A stretch of DNA of 64,000 nucleotides from Falsirhodobacter xinxiangensis (lineage in GTDB: Bacteria > Pseudomonadota > Alphaproteobacteria > Rhodobacterales > Rhodobacteraceae). Below the pieces are notes generated by a model that was not told where the DNA came from, searched no databases, and saw only the letters and a list, made by a program, of their open reading frames with translations. A program made the translations under genes and the position numbers. Below are positions 28,359 through 39,982 of the stretch, one piece after another (the stretch's first letter is position 1; every line of letters starts with the position of its first letter). The stretch is from positions 247 to 64,246 of the forward strand of contig NZ_SMYN01000010.1 of the NCBI RefSeq assembly GCF_004959935.1, written 5' to 3'.

Positions 28359-29511
28359 GGCGGAGTTTCTGAAAGGCCTGGGTCCGGTTCCGCCGGTCCT
28401 GGGCCTTGCCGTTTCCGGGGGCGGGGATTCGATGGCACTGCTGTCGCTGGCCTCGGGGCTTCGTTGCCATGCTGTGACGGTGGATCACGGGCTGCGCCCC
28501 GAAAGCCGGGCCGAGGCCGAGGCTGTCGCCCGCCATTGCGCCACCATCGGTATCCCGCACGACATTCTGCGCTGGCATTGGGACGGTGCGGGCAACCTTC
28601 AGGATGCCGCCCGACGGGGGCGTTATGCCCTGATCGCGGAATGGGCGATGGCGCGGGGTATCGGCACCGTCGCGCTGGGCCACACGCAGGACGACGTGGC
28701 CGAAACGTTCCTGATGCGCCTTGCGCGCGGTGCGGGGCTGGACGGGCTGTCGGCGATGCGGGGCGCGTGGTTCGACCGGATCGAGTGGCGCCGACCTTTG
28801 CTGGGGATGTCGCGCGCCGCCTTGCGGGATCACCTGAACGCCAAGGGCATCGCGTGGTTCGATGACCCCTCCAACGACAATCCGCGTTTCGACCGCGTTC
28901 GCGCCCGGCAGGCGATGGCGCATCTGCCGCTGGGCCTGACCGCAGGACGGCTGGCCGAGGTGGCGGGCCATCTGGCCGATGCGCGGGCGGCGCTGGATGC
29001 GGCGGTGCTGGCGACTGCACGGTCCCATGCGCGAATCGACGGTGGCGATGTGGACATCGACCCGGACCTGCCGCCCGAAATCCTGCGGCGGCTGGTGCTG
29101 CATGCGATGGCCTGGGTGGCGCCTGCGCCCTATGGCCCGCGCGGCGAGGCGCTGATGCGTGCCTTGGCCGCAAAGACCGCAACGCTGCATGGCTGCGTGC
29201 TGAAGCGGGGCAAGACCCTGCGCATCGCGCGCGAGGCGGCGGCGACGCCCGGCCCCTCGGGCAGCGTCTGGGACTGCTGGCGGATCGAAGGGCTGGCCCC
29301 CGGCCAGCAGGTTTCCGCGCTGGGCCAGGACATTGCCCTCTGCCCCCGCTGGCGCGAGTCGGGGCTGCCGCGCCGCAGCCTTCTTGCCTCGCCCGCCGTG
29401 CGCGAGGGGGGGCGGCTGGTTGCCGCACCCCTTGCCGGATTCGGCCCCGCCCTTGTGGTGCAGCATATTCCCCCGCCCGAGGCGTTCCATTCTTCGCCGT
29501 TATCGCATTGA
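28345..29511 (+). CDS. tilS: tRNA(Ile)-lysidine synthetase, TTG start
   Basis: 388 residues. The PP-loop LAVSGGGDSMALL (residues 21-33) binds ATP, and DHGLRPESRAEAE and LGHTQDDVAETFLMRLARG are TilS landmarks; a C-terminal accessory domain follows. It places lysine on C34 of tRNA-Ile2, allowing AUA decoding, and is essential in most bacteria. The likely start is TTG at 28345, inside the end of cpoB; the next usable Met lies in the PP-loop and would destroy it. Confidence 0.92.
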   Translation: MAATEAEFLKGLGPVPPVLGLAVSGGGDSMALLSLASGLRCHAVTVDHGLRPESRAEAEAVARHCATIGIPHDILRWHWDGAGNLQDAARRGRYALIAEWAMARGIGTVALGHTQDDVAETFLMRLARGAGLDGLSAMRGAWFDRIEWRRPLLGMSRAALRDHLNAKGIAWFDDPSNDNPRFDRVRARQAMAHLPLGLTAGRLAEVAGHLADARAALDAAVLATARSHARIDGGDVDIDPDLPPEILRRLVLHAMAWVAPAPYGPRGEALMRALAAKTATLHGCVLKRGKTLRIAREAAATPGPSGSVWDCWRIEGLAPGQQVSALGQDIALCPRWRESGLPRRSLLASPAVREGGRLVAAPLAGFGPALVVQHIPPPEAFHSSPLSH

Positions 29512-29568
29512 ACCCCCCGCGCGAATGACTATCTTGTGCGCGATATACCGCGTTATGGGAGACGACCT

Positions 29569-31466
<1,898 letters not shown>

Positions 31467-31470
<4 letters not shown>

Positions 31471-32231
31471 CGGCAGCACCGACATGGAGCCCCGGAGCCT
31501 ATTCAAGGTTCCGGGGCCTTCGCTTGCGCCCCGCGCTGGATTTGCTGGCGCAGGTGGGCGAATTGCCGGATGGCGGTATGATCGACCTTGGCTGCGGCGA
31601 TGGCGCGGTGGCCGGTGCGCTGTCCACGCTGGGCCGTCCGCTGATCGGGGTGGACACTTCCGCGGAAATGCTGGCCGAGGCGCAGGGCTATGACCGTCTG
31701 GTCAAGGCAGATATCGCCGAATGGCAGCCGGATGCACCGCCTGCGCTGATCTTTTCCAACGCTGCGCTGCAATGGCTGGACGGGCACGAGACGCTTCTGC
31801 CGCGGCTTGCCGGGATGCTGGCACCGGGCGGCGTGTTGGCCGTGCAGATGCCCCGGCAGGAGGCGGCGCCTTCGCACCGGTTCATGCGGGATATTGCGTT
31901 GGCGATGTTCGCGGGCCGCTTCCTTAACGTGCCGGAGTTCCGCGTGCTGGCCGCGCAGGACTATGCCGCGATGCTGGCCCCCTTGGGCGAGGTGACGGCG
32001 TGGGAGACGGAATATGTTCAGCGCCTGGCGCCCGCTGAAGGGCACCCGGTGCGTCATTTCACGCAATCGACCGGGCTGATGCGCTTCACCTCGCGGATGG
32101 ATGCGGGCGAGGTCGCGGATTACGTCGCCGCTTACGATAGCGCGCTGGCGGCAGCCTATCCTTTGCAAGAGGACGGATCGGTCCTGTTCCCGTTTCGCCG
32201 CTGTTTCTTCACCCTGCGATGCCCGCGCTGA
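31467..32231 (+). CDS. SAM-dependent methyltransferase, trans-aconitate methyltransferase-like
   Basis: 254 residues with SAM motif [16 protein letters not shown] (about 38-52), [10 protein letters not shown] and a post-motif [19 protein letters not shown], followed by a variable helical part. The layout and the [10 protein letters not shown] segment resemble Tam, which methylates trans-aconitate, a TCA-cycle inhibitor. The start is GTG overlapping the ftsH stop as GTGA. A different small-acid substrate is possible. Confidence 0.8.
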
Positions 32232-32809
32232 TCGCGACGACGTTCGCGGGCAGGATCGCGTGGCTGGGACTGGTGCGCGACCGCAAGGCGCTGGTGTCCG
32301 AGCCGGTGAAATCCTTGATCGCCAGTTTCGCTGGACCTGAAGGCGACGTGCATGCGGGAATGACCCGGTCTTCGTGCGTGCGCGTCGCGCAGCAATACAA
32401 ACGCGGCACCCGGATCAGGAACACGCGGCAATTTTCGATCCTGTCGGCGTCCGAACTGCGGCGCATCGCGGCGGAGATGGGGCTGGAGCGGCTGGACCCT
32501 GCGCTTCTGGGCGCGACCGTGGTGATCGAAGGAATACCGGACCTGTCGCTGCTGCCGCCTTCGTCGCGGCTTCAGGCGGAAGGCGGCGCGACGCTGGTGG
32601 TCGACATGCAGAACCATCCCTGCACGTTGCCCGCCCGCGTGATCGAGGCGGCGCATCCGGGGCATGGCGAAGCGTTCAAACCCGCAGCGGCGGGTCTGCG
32701 CGGCATCACCGCATGGACAGAGGCCGAGGGGATGCTGCGGCTGGGCGCGCAGGTTCGCCTGCATCTTCCGGCGCAGCCTGCCTGGCCGCATCTGGACGCA
32801 AAACGCTGA
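32219..32809 (+). CDS. MOSC-domain protein
   Basis: 196 residues, one MOSC domain: GDVHAGMTR, then the RNTRQFSILSASELRRIAAEMGL block and the conserved cysteine in VDMQNHPCTLPA. MOSC proteins carry sulfur or a molybdenum cofactor on that cysteine; the class includes MoCo sulfurase C-terminal domains. No molybdenum genes are adjacent, though a ModE-type regulator lies at 53753. It overlaps the preceding methyltransferase by 13 bases. Confidence 0.87.
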   Translation: MPALIATTFAGRIAWLGLVRDRKALVSEPVKSLIASFAGPEGDVHAGMTRSSCVRVAQQYKRGTRIRNTRQFSILSASELRRIAAEMGLERLDPALLGATVVIEGIPDLSLLPPSSRLQAEGGATLVVDMQNHPCTLPARVIEAAHPGHGEAFKPAAAGLRGITAWTEAEGMLRLGAQVRLHLPAQPAWPHLDAKR

Positions 32810-32819
32810 ACTGCCGTCG

Positions 32820-32847
32820 CCTTTCCCTCTCCACCTTCCGGGAAAGG
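32820..32847. repeat. Inverted repeat between the MOSC gene and folD
   Basis: CCTTTCCC (32820-32827) and GGGAAAGG (32840-32847) form an 8-bp stem with a 12-base loop, followed by a long G-run and GGTAAAG. It lies in the 76 bases before folD. It is REP-like in character but I see no second copy in the window. Confidence 0.45.
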
Positions 32848-32885
32848 GGGGGTAAAGAGGCGGCATCCAAGATGGGGGCGTCCTT

Positions 32886-33770
32886 ATGGCTCAGGTGATC
32901 GACGGCAAGGCATTCGCGGCACGGGTGCGCGGACAGGTGGCGGAACATGTCGCGGGGCTGAAGGCGCGCGGGATCGTGCCCGGGCTGGCCGTGGTTCTGG
33001 TGGGCGAGGACCCGGCGTCGAACGTCTATGTCACCGCCAAGGGCAAGCAGACGGTCGAGGTCGGGATGGCCAGCTTCGAGCATCGCCTGCCTGCCGATAC
33101 GCCCGAGGCGGAGCTTCTGGCGCTGATCGACCGGCTGAACGCGGATGCGGCGGTGCATGGCATTCTGGTGCAGTTGCCGCTTCCGGGCCACATGGATGCG
33201 GCCAAGGTCATCAACGCGCTGGACCCGGCCAAGGACGTGGACGGGTTTCATATCCTGAATGTCGGGCTTCTGGGCACTGGGCAGAAGGCGATGGTGCCCT
33301 GCACGCCGCTGGGATGCCTGATGATGTTGCGCGACCATCATGGCAGCCTTTCGGGGCTGAACGCGGTGGTGCTGGGGCGGTCGAACATCGTGGGTAAGCC
33401 GATGGCGCAGCTTCTGCTGGCCGAAAGCTGCACGGTGACGGTTGCGCATTCCCGCACGAAGGATCTGGAGGAGGTCTGCCGCCGTGCGGATATTCTCGTG
33501 GCGGCGGTCGGACGGCCCGAGATGGTCAAGGGCGACTGGATCAAGCCCGGCGCGACGGTGATCGACGTGGGCATCAACCGGATCGAGCGGGACGGGAAGA
33601 TGCGGCTGGTGGGCGATGTGGACTTCGCCTTGGCATCAAGCGTGGCGGGGGCGATCACGCCTGTGCCGGGCGGGGTGGGGCCGATGACCATCGCCTGCCT
33701 GCTGGCCAATACGCTGACGGCCTGCTGCCGCGCGAACGGTCTGGCGGAGCCGGAGGGGCTGACCCCGTAA
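32886..33770 (+). CDS. folD: Methylenetetrahydrofolate dehydrogenase / cyclohydrolase FolD
   Basis: 294 residues, bifunctional enzyme interconverting 5,10-methylene-, methenyl- and 10-formyl-tetrahydrofolate. Catalytic region [14 protein letters not shown] with its lysine, [22 protein letters not shown] and the NADP-binding [18 protein letters not shown] are complete; the end [19 protein letters not shown] is standard. It stands alone and is convergent with pdeM. Confidence 0.97.
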   Translation: MAQVIDGKAFAARVRGQVAEHVAGLKARGIVPGLAVVLVGEDPASNVYVTAKGKQTVEVGMASFEHRLPADTPEAELLALIDRLNADAAVHGILVQLPLPGHMDAAKVINALDPAKDVDGFHILNVGLLGTGQKAMVPCTPLGCLMMLRDHHGSLSGLNAVVLGRSNIVGKPMAQLLLAESCTVTVAHSRTKDLEEVCRRADILVAAVGRPEMVKGDWIKPGATVIDVGINRIERDGKMRLVGDVDFALASSVAGAITPVPGGVGPMTIACLLANTLTACCRANGLAEPEGLTP

Positions 33771-33777
33771 GGGGGGG

Positions 33778-33821
33778 CGCCTGCCCCTCACGCCCCCATC
33801 CGGGGACATTCGGCGCAGGCG
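33778..33821. repeat. Palindrome between folD and pdeM
   Basis: An outer stem CGCCTGC (33778-33784) / GCAGGCG (33815-33821) encloses an inner CCCC-ATCC-GGGG hairpin. The inner core and the sequence to its right closely match the palindrome at 17551-17577 after the fsa-like gene. It stands between convergent genes and may act as a two-way transcript end or belong to a dispersed repeat family. Confidence 0.45.
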
Positions 33822-33832
33822 GCTGCCGCGCG

Positions 33833-34462
33833 TCAGACCGGGATGGCGAAAGTGCGTTTGCCGGTCAGGATCGCAAGCGCACCGGGGGCCATGAGACGAG
33901 CGAGGGCCGGATCGTGGCACCACAGACCGCCGGTGTAGGTGCCGTAGGCCGGCAGGATCAGGTGCCGCGCATCCAGCAGGAAACAGGGCCGCGCCGTGCC
34001 GCCAAGACGCGCCTTTGGGTGGTAGTGGCCGCTGACCTCGTGCCCACCTGCCGCAATGTGGCGGAAGGTCAGCGGGCCGATCACGAGCTCGGCCAGATGC
34101 GCGCCGCCAAGGCCCATCGGCGCGGGGTCGTGGTTGCCCAGTATCCATATCCAGTCGCGCCCCGCCATCAGCCGCAGAAGCCAGAGGCGTTCGGATTCGC
34201 CAAGGACCGCCTCGGCATCGTCGAAACTATCGCCAAGGCAGATGACGCGGGTGGCGCCGGTGGTCTCCAGATCGGCGTCGAGACGGGTGAGCGTGTCCTG
34301 AGCCTCGTAGGGTGGCAACAGCGCGCCGCCGCGGCGGGCGAGGCGTTCGGATTTGCCGAGGTGCAGGTCCGACACGCATAAAATCCCCCTGTCCGGCCAC
34401 CAGAGCGCACCCGAGGGCAGGGCGACCAGTGCCGCTCCGGCAAGGGTGAAGGGGTGGTTCAT
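33833..34462 (-). CDS. pdeM: Ligase-associated DNA damage response endonuclease PdeM
   Basis: 209 residues, calcineurin-like metallophosphoesterase with the metal-ligand motifs SDLHLGKSERLARRG, CLGDSFDD, LGNHDPAP and GHYHPKA. PdeM is part of a four-gene ligase-associated repair set (helicase, PdeM, ligase, exonuclease). Here the Lhr-type helicase directly precedes it with an ATGA overlap, but ligase and exonuclease are not in the window. The substrate is presumed to be DNA or RNA ends. Confidence 0.9.
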   Translation of the reverse strand: MNHPFTLAGAALVALPSGALWWPDRGILCVSDLHLGKSERLARRGGALLPPYEAQDTLTRLDADLETTGATRVICLGDSFDDAEAVLGESERLWLLRLMAGRDWIWILGNHDPAPMGLGGAHLAELVIGPLTFRHIAAGGHEVSGHYHPKARLGGTARPCFLLDARHLILPAYGTYTGGLWCHDPALARLMAPGALAILTGKRTFAIPV

Positions 34463-36822
34463 GCCAGCCCCGCCGCGATCATCAGCCGCTCGGCCTCGGC
34501 CTCCATCAGCCGTTCGCGCGCGGCGCCCATGACGGGGACGCGGCCCATTTCCAGCATCAGCGGCGCGGCCAGCGGGGTGACACGTTCGCGGCGGACAAGG
34601 TCGATGCCGTGGTTGCGCTCCAGCATCTCCTCGATCCGGCTGAAATCGACGAGGCCGCGTTCCGCCTCCTCGCGCGTGACCTGCATCATCAGGTGGTCCG
34701 GGTCATAGCGCAGCAGCGTGTCATAAAGGATGTCGGAGGAGAACGTCGCCTGCCGCCCGGTCTTGCGCCGCCCCTGATGCGCGCGCTCGATCAGGCCCGC
34801 GATCACGGCGGAATTGCGAAAGGTGCGTTTCATCACCGCATTGCCGCGCAGCCATGTGTCCAGCCCGTCGCGCAGCCCTTCGGGGTCGAGCAGGGGGGCG
34901 GCGTCGTGCACCCGCTCCAGCCCCCAGATCAGGGTGGCGTAATCGGTGGCGACGAAGCCCAAGGGGGCAAGGCCCGCTTCCTCCATCCGTTTGGTGACCA
35001 GAAGTCCCAGCGTCTGCTGTGCGTTGCGGCCCGCGAAGCCATAGATGCACAGGTATTCGCGCCCTTGATCGGGGAAGCTTTCGCACAGCAGCCGGTGCGG
35101 TTCGGGAAGGCGCGAGACCTCGCGTTGCAGGGCCAGCCATTCGGCGGTGTGGCGGGGCAATTCGGGCCAGCGATCCTGTTGGAACATCTCGAGGATGCGG
35201 TGGGTCAGCAGGGTCGATGTCGCGAATTTGGTGCCGTCGAAGGTCGCGACCTTTGGATCGCGTCCGGGGTTGCGGGTGACTTCGACCGTCAGCTCGCGCA
35301 TCGCCTCGTATCGGACGACCTGACCCGCCATCAGAAAGGTGTCGCCGGGGGTCAGGGTGGCGGCGAAGCCTTCCTCGATCTCTCCCAGCGGGCCGCCGCG
35401 GCGGAAGCGGACCTTCAGCTTTTCGGTGTCGATGATGGTGCCGAGGTTCTGCCGGATCACCAGCGCCGCACGGGGGTCGCGAAGCTGCCACAGGCCGTTC
35501 CGCAGCAGCAGGCGTTTCCAGCGGTCATAGGCGGCGAGGGCATAGCCGCCGGTGGCACAGAAATCCACGCAGGCGTCGAAATCGGCGCGGGTCAGCGTGG
35601 CGTAGGGGCCGGCGGTCACGACCTCGGCATACAGCGCGCCCGCGTCGAACGGCCCGGCGCAGGCGGTGGCGAGGATGTGTTGGCACAGAACGTCGCGCGG
35701 GCCGGGGCCGCGCGGTTCGCCATCCAGATCGCGGGCGCGGACGGCCTGAAGCGCGGCGACGCATTCGACCACTTCGAAACGGTTGGCGGGAACCAGCAGC
35801 GCTTTGGACGGCGCATTGTAGCGGTGGTTGGCGCGGCCGATCCGCTGCACCAGACGTTTGACGTTCTTGGGCGCGCCGACCTGAATCACCAGATCGACGT
35901 CGCCCCAGTCGATGCCAAGATCGAGGCTGCCGGTGCAGACGATGGCGCGAAGCTCTCCCGCTGCCATCGCGCCTTCGACCCGCGCCCGCTGTTCGCGCGA
36001 CAGGCTGCCGTGGTGGATGCCGATGGGCAGATCGTCGGTATTCGCCAGCCAGAGGTCGTGGAAGAACAGTTCCGCTTGCGCGCGGGTGTTGTGGAAGATC
36101 AACGTGGTGTTGTGGCGCCTCACCTGCGCCAGCACGTCGGGGATGGCATAGCGCCCGCCGCCGCCCGCCCATGGGGGCGGCGCTTGCGTCTCCAGCATCG
36201 CAATGTCCGGCTCTGGGCCGGGATCGGCGACCAGAACATCCGCACCGCCCATGAAGCGGGCGAGGGCGGGCGGGTCCTCGACCGTGGCGGACAGACCGAC
36301 GCGGCGCAGGCCCGGGGCCAGTGTTTGCAGCCGCGAAAGGTTCAGCATCAGCTGATCGCCTCGTTTGGATTCCGCCAGCGCGTGAATTTCGTCCACGATC
36401 ACGCGCTGCAACCCGGCGAAGGTCCGCGCGGCGTCGGGATAGGACAGAAGCAAGGCCAGCGATTCCGGCGTGGTCAGCAGGATATGCGGCGGATCGGCGC
36501 GCTGGCGCTTGCGGGCGGTTGCGGTGGTGTCGCCGGTGCGATCCTCGACCCGGATGGCCAGACCCGCGCCTTCGATGGGGGCGCGCAGGTTGCGTCGGAT
36601 ATCGGCGGTCAGCGCCTTCAGGGGAGAGATGTACAGCGTGTGCATCCCCGCGGGCGGCTTCGTCCCAAGCTCGTCCAGCGAGGCGAGGAACCCCGCCAGT
36701 GTCTTGCCGCCGCCCGTGGGCGCGATCAGCAGCGTCGCCGGATCGCGCGATCGGTCCAGCATCGCCTGCTGATGCGGGTGCAGGTGCCAGCCTTTTTCGG
36801 CGAACCAGTCATCAAGGATCAT
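34459..36822 (-). CDS. Ligase-associated Lhr-type DEXH helicase
   Basis: 787 residues from ATG 36822 (MILDDWFAEKGWHLHPHQQAML). RecA domains carry Walker A LLIAPTGGGKTLAGF, box II VIVDEIHALAESKRGD, LLTTPESLALLLS and the carboxyl helicase motif VQRIGRANHR; a winged-helix and Lhr core follow. A much longer in-frame reading upstream is shadow sequence over the divergent gene. In other bacteria such helicases unwind 3' tailed duplexes, often RNA:DNA, in mutation repair. A GTG one codon earlier is also possible. Confidence 0.93.
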   Translation of the reverse strand: MILDDWFAEKGWHLHPHQQAMLDRSRDPATLLIAPTGGGKTLAGFLASLDELGTKPPAGMHTLYISPLKALTADIRRNLRAPIEGAGLAIRVEDRTGDTTATARKRQRADPPHILLTTPESLALLLSYPDAARTFAGLQRVIVDEIHALAESKRGDQLMLNLSRLQTLAPGLRRVGLSATVEDPPALARFMGGADVLVADPGPEPDIAMLETQAPPPWAGGGGRYAIPDVLAQVRRHNTTLIFHNTRAQAELFFHDLWLANTDDLPIGIHHGSLSREQRARVEGAMAAGELRAIVCTGSLDLGIDWGDVDLVIQVGAPKNVKRLVQRIGRANHRYNAPSKALLVPANRFEVVECVAALQAVRARDLDGEPRGPGPRDVLCQHILATACAGPFDAGALYAEVVTAGPYATLTRADFDACVDFCATGGYALAAYDRWKRLLLRNGLWQLRDPRAALVIRQNLGTIIDTEKLKVRFRRGGPLGEIEEGFAATLTPGDTFLMAGQVVRYEAMRELTVEVTRNPGRDPKVATFDGTKFATSTLLTHRILEMFQQDRWPELPRHTAEWLALQREVSRLPEPHRLLCESFPDQGREYLCIYGFAGRNAQQTLGLLVTKRMEEAGLAPLGFVATDYATLIWGLERVHDAAPLLDPEGLRDGLDTWLRGNAVMKRTFRNSAVIAGLIERAHQGRRKTGRQATFSSDILYDTLLRYDPDHLMMQVTREEAERGLVDFSRIEEMLERNHGIDLVRRERVTPLAAPLMLEMGRVPVMGAARERLMEAEAERLMIAAGLA

Positions 36823-36879
36823 CACGCGCAGATAGGCGCGGGGCTTGCGTCTGCCAAGTGCGGGCCGTATCGCTGGTGC

Positions 36880-37698
36880 ATGAGAATTTTGTTTCTTGGC
36901 GATGTCATGGGGCGCGCGGGCCGCGCCGCGATCACGGAACGCCTGCCGGGGCTGCGCGCCGAATGGGGACTCGATTTCGTCGTGGTCAATGGCGAGAATG
37001 CGTCTGGCGGGATGGGGCTGACGGGGGATCACGCGAAGGCGATCTTCGAAGCCGGGGCCGATTGTGTGACGCTTGGGGATCATGCCTTCGACCAGAAGGA
37101 CATGCTTTCCGCCATCGAGAGCGAAAACCGCATCATCCGCCCGCTGAACTTCGCCAAGGGCGCGCCGGGGCGCGGGGCGCGGCTGTTCAACGCCACGGGC
37201 GGGCGCAAGGTGCTGGTGGCCCAAGTGCTGGGGCAGGTGTTCATGAAACGCGCCTTTGACGATCCGTTTTCCGCCATCGACGGTGTGCTCAAGCAATATT
37301 CGCTGGGCGGCGCCTGTCAGGCGGCGGTGATCGACATGCATTGCGAGGCGACGTCCGAGAAGATGGCGATGGGCCATTGGTGCGACGGGCGCGTCAGCCT
37401 CGTCGTCGGCACGCATACGCATATTCCGACGGGGGACGCGCATATTCTTGGTGGCGGCACGGCCTATCTGACCGATGCCGGGATGTGCGGCGATTACGAC
37501 AGCGTCATCGGGATGGAGAAGCTGGAGCCTATGCGCCGGTTCGTTACCGGGATGCCGAAGAACAGGTTCGAACCTGCGAACGGCCCCGCAACCTTGTCGG
37601 GCGTGTTCGTGGAAACTGACGACCGCACGGGGCTGGCAAAATCCGTCTCGCCGGTGCGCCTTGGCGGTCGCTTGCAAGAGGCACGGCCCCTGCGGTAA
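36880..37698 (+). CDS. YmdB-like metallophosphoesterase (TIGR00282 type)
   Basis: 272 residues from ATG 36880 ([18 protein letters not shown]). The dimetal site motifs are [30 protein letters not shown] and [16 protein letters not shown], with [14 protein letters not shown] near the end. B. subtilis YmdB is a phosphodiesterase that cleaves 2',3'-cyclic nucleotides and affects late adaptive behaviour. Only 57 bases separate it from the divergent helicase gene. Earlier in-frame codons lie over that gene. Confidence 0.92.
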   Translation: MRILFLGDVMGRAGRAAITERLPGLRAEWGLDFVVVNGENASGGMGLTGDHAKAIFEAGADCVTLGDHAFDQKDMLSAIESENRIIRPLNFAKGAPGRGARLFNATGGRKVLVAQVLGQVFMKRAFDDPFSAIDGVLKQYSLGGACQAAVIDMHCEATSEKMAMGHWCDGRVSLVVGTHTHIPTGDAHILGGGTAYLTDAGMCGDYDSVIGMEKLEPMRRFVTGMPKNRFEPANGPATLSGVFVETDDRTGLAKSVSPVRLGGRLQEARPLR

Positions 37699-37730
37699 GA
37701 ACCCCCAACTTTTATTGGACGGAGGCGGCC

Positions 37731-38471
37731 ATGGCAGGCCATTCTAAGTGGGCGAACATCCAGCACCGCAAGGGCAAGCAGGACAAGCTGCGCTCCAAGA
37801 TGTTCTCGAAGCTGGCGAAGGAGATCACCGTCGCCGCCAAGATGGGCGATCCCGATCCCGACAAGAACCCGCGTCTGCGTCTGGCGGTCAAGGCGGCGAA
37901 ATCCGTGTCGATGCCGAAGGACGTGATCGACCGCGCGATCAAGAAATCGCAAGGGGGTGATGCCGAGGATTACACGGAACTGCGCTATGAAGGCTATGGC
38001 CCGAACGGCATCGCGGTGATCGTGGAGACGATGACCGACAACGTGAACCGCACCGCGTCGAACGTGCGCAGCTATTTCACCAAGAACGGCGGCAACATGG
38101 GCACCACGGGGTCCGTGTCGTTCATGTTCGACCGGGTGGGCGAGATCACCTATCCCGCATCGGCTGGCGATGCCGACACGGTGATGATGGCCGCGCTGGA
38201 AGCCGGGGCCGAGGATGTGGAATCGGACGAGGAAGGCCACTGGATCTATTGCCCGATGGACCAGCTTTCCGAAGTGTCCGACGCGCTGGAAAAATCGCTT
38301 GGGGAATCCACCGAGGCGAAGCTGATCTGGAAGCCGCAGAACCGCACCAATGTCGACCTGGAAACCGCGCAGAAGCTGATGCGCCTGATCGACACGCTGG
38401 AGGAAGATGACGACGTGCAGAACGTCACCGCCAATTTCGACATCCCTGAGGATGTGGCGGCACAGCTGTGA
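37731..38471 (+). CDS. yebC: YebC/PmpR family regulator (translation or transcription)
   Basis: 246 residues, starting [18 protein letters not shown] and with the [19 protein letters not shown] segment of the family. YebC-type proteins have been described as DNA-binding regulators and, more recently, as ribosome factors that ease translation of difficult motifs. An acidic loop and the end [12 protein letters not shown] are typical. Its stop abuts the stop of the next, convergent gene inside TGATCA. Confidence 0.95.
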   Translation: MAGHSKWANIQHRKGKQDKLRSKMFSKLAKEITVAAKMGDPDPDKNPRLRLAVKAAKSVSMPKDVIDRAIKKSQGGDAEDYTELRYEGYGPNGIAVIVETMTDNVNRTASNVRSYFTKNGGNMGTTGSVSFMFDRVGEITYPASAGDADTVMMAALEAGAEDVESDEEGHWIYCPMDQLSEVSDALEKSLGESTEAKLIWKPQNRTNVDLETAQKLMRLIDTLEEDDDVQNVTANFDIPEDVAAQL

Positions 38472-39101
38472 TCAAGGCCCCTTCGGGGGCCTTTTTGCTT
38501 CGCGGCTGATGGCGATGGCCTTGGCAATCGCCGCGCCTAGTTCGTTATCTGCTACATCGGCACCGACGTCGATCGCTCCGTTGCCCGCGAACCCTTCCCA
38601 AGCGCCGCGTGTGCGGTAGCACAGGGGCGTGATCGCGATCCGCCCGTCCATCAGCCGCAGCGAAACCATTCCGGCCCCGTCGAAAAGCGCCTTGAGCGAT
38701 CGGACCTTGGCGTGGCTTTTCAGCCGTTGGTCTGCCGCGGCCGCCTCTTCTTTCGTCGGAAACCGCATGATGCTGTCCCGTTCGGGATGCTGCGGCGTGA
38801 TGAAGCGGCTTGCCGCAAGCGCCTCGCGCGCCGCGCGGCCAAGGGGTTCGGGTGCAAGGTCGGCAGCCAGCAATTCGTCATAGCCAGTGGGATCGGGGAC
38901 GCACATACGATAGACCGCGTGCGAATAGATATGGGTGAAGGTGCGGAAGGCCACCACGCCCGCCTCCTTCCGCTCGGGCGGGGGTGGTGGTTTCGGGCGC
39001 GCGGCGGCCTCGGCGCGCATCATGGCGCCGAACTCTGCCGGTGAGAGAACCTTCGGCGCGGGCAGCTTTTTCCGAAACAGGGCGTCGAACAAGCGTTTCA
39101 T
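38472..39101 (-). CDS. Conserved hypothetical cytoplasmic protein
   Basis: 209 residues, no signal peptide. A basic N-terminus (MKRLFDALFRKK) precedes a proline-rich stretch (PKPPPPPERKE, about 36-46) and a globular part containing YSHAVYRMCVPDPTGYDELL and ITPLCYRTRGAWEGFAG. I do not recognise a domain. It is downstream of, and overlapped by ATGA with, the ArgP-like regulator, so the two share a transcript. The last codons double as a terminator stem for yebC. Confidence 0.75.
   Translation of the reverse strand: MKRLFDALFRKKLPAPKVLSPAEFGAMMRAEAAARPKPPPPPERKEAGVVAFRTFTHIYSHAVYRMCVPDPTGYDELLAADLAPEPLGRAAREALAASRFITPQHPERDSIMRFPTKEEAAAADQRLKSHAKVRSLKALFDGAGMVSLRLMDGRIAITPLCYRTRGAWEGFAGNGAIDVGADVADNELGAAIAKAIAISREAKRPPKGP
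38474..38496 (+). terminator. Intrinsic terminator after yebC
   Basis: An 8-bp stem AAGGCCCC (38474-38481) / GGGGCCTT (38486-38493) with a TTCG loop is followed by TTTGCTT. It begins three bases after the yebC stop and therefore lies inside the last codons of the convergent hypothetical gene. Confidence 0.88.
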
Positions 39102-39982
39102 GACCGCGATCCTGCCGCAGAATGGTTAACGACACCCTGACGCAAGGCCGCCGTCACCCCCGCCAGCGCTGGGGCGGTCAGGCGTGCGACCTGCCAATAT
39201 AGCGGCGTGTCCAGCGGCGTGTCCGGCACCAGTTCCACCAGCGCGCCGGAGGCGAGATGGGCTGCGACCAGCGGCTCGGGGTTCATGCCCCAGCCAAGCC
39301 CGTGAAGGCAGGCATCGACGAAGGCGTGCGTCGCGGCCATCCGGTGCGTGGGATAGGCGACGCGCCGCCCGATGCGGGCGTGGATCCAGTCCGATTGCAG
39401 GCGGTCCTTGTCGTCATAGGTCAGGGCGGGGGCCTTGGCCAAGCCAAGCGCGGTCACGCCATCCGCGAACCAGCGCGCGACATAGGCTGGGCTGGCGGTG
39501 GCGCGGTATCGCAGCGCGCCCAGCGCAAACGTGTCGCAGCCCTGAAGCGGGCCGGGATGCGAGGTAATGGCGGCGGCGACCTCGCCCCGGCGGAGCCAGT
39601 CCTGCGAGTGGTTCTGGTCGTCGATGACCAGATCGAACAGCACATCCGGCACTTGGGCCAGCGCCGGGATCACCCATGTCGCCAAGGTATCGGCGGTGAC
39701 GGCGATGCGCAGAGTGGCCGGGGCGGCGGGCTGGTGCAGGTCGGCAGCAAGGGTGCGCTCCAGCAGCGCGACCTCGTCATGGTGGCGGATCAGGCGCATC
39801 CCGGCCTCGGTCGCGGTGCAGGGCTGGCCACGGCGGATCAGGGTCGTGCCCAGGCGTTCCTCCAGCGATTTGACGCGCTGCGACACCGCCGAGGGCGTCA
39901 GGCCCAAGGACGCGGCGGCAAGGTCGAAGCTGCCGCGCCGATGGACTTGCGCCAAGGCGGAAAGGAGGGGGTAATCCAGCAT
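39098..39982 (-). CDS. argP: LysR-family regulator ArgP (IciA-like)
   Basis: 294 residues. The LysR winged HTH is at about 1-60 (SALAQVHRRGSFDLAAASL, AVSQRVKSLEERLG), followed by a substrate-binding domain with LVIDDQNHSQDWLRRGEV, the ArgP-type segment. ArgP senses arginine and lysine and activates the exporter gene argO, which is divergently encoded 78 bases away here, an arrangement that strongly supports both names. Confidence 0.93.
   Translation of the reverse strand: MLDYPLLSALAQVHRRGSFDLAAASLGLTPSAVSQRVKSLEERLGTTLIRRGQPCTATEAGMRLIRHHDEVALLERTLAADLHQPAAPATLRIAVTADTLATWVIPALAQVPDVLFDLVIDDQNHSQDWLRRGEVAAAITSHPGPLQGCDTFALGALRYRATASPAYVARWFADGVTALGLAKAPALTYDDKDRLQSDWIHARIGRRVAYPTHRMAATHAFVDACLHGLGWGMNPEPLVAAHLASGALVELVPDTPLDTPLYWQVARLTAPALAGVTAALRQGVVNHSAAGSRS

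Noticed and set aside
34609-36879. Plus-strand upstream part of the long frame ending in the YmdB-like gene
   Set aside because: It is antisense to the Lhr-type helicase; only the part from ATG 36880 has family similarity.
36823-37677. Upstream minus-strand extension of the Lhr-type helicase frame
   Set aside because: It is antisense to the YmdB-like gene and has no helicase similarity; the helicase begins at 36822.
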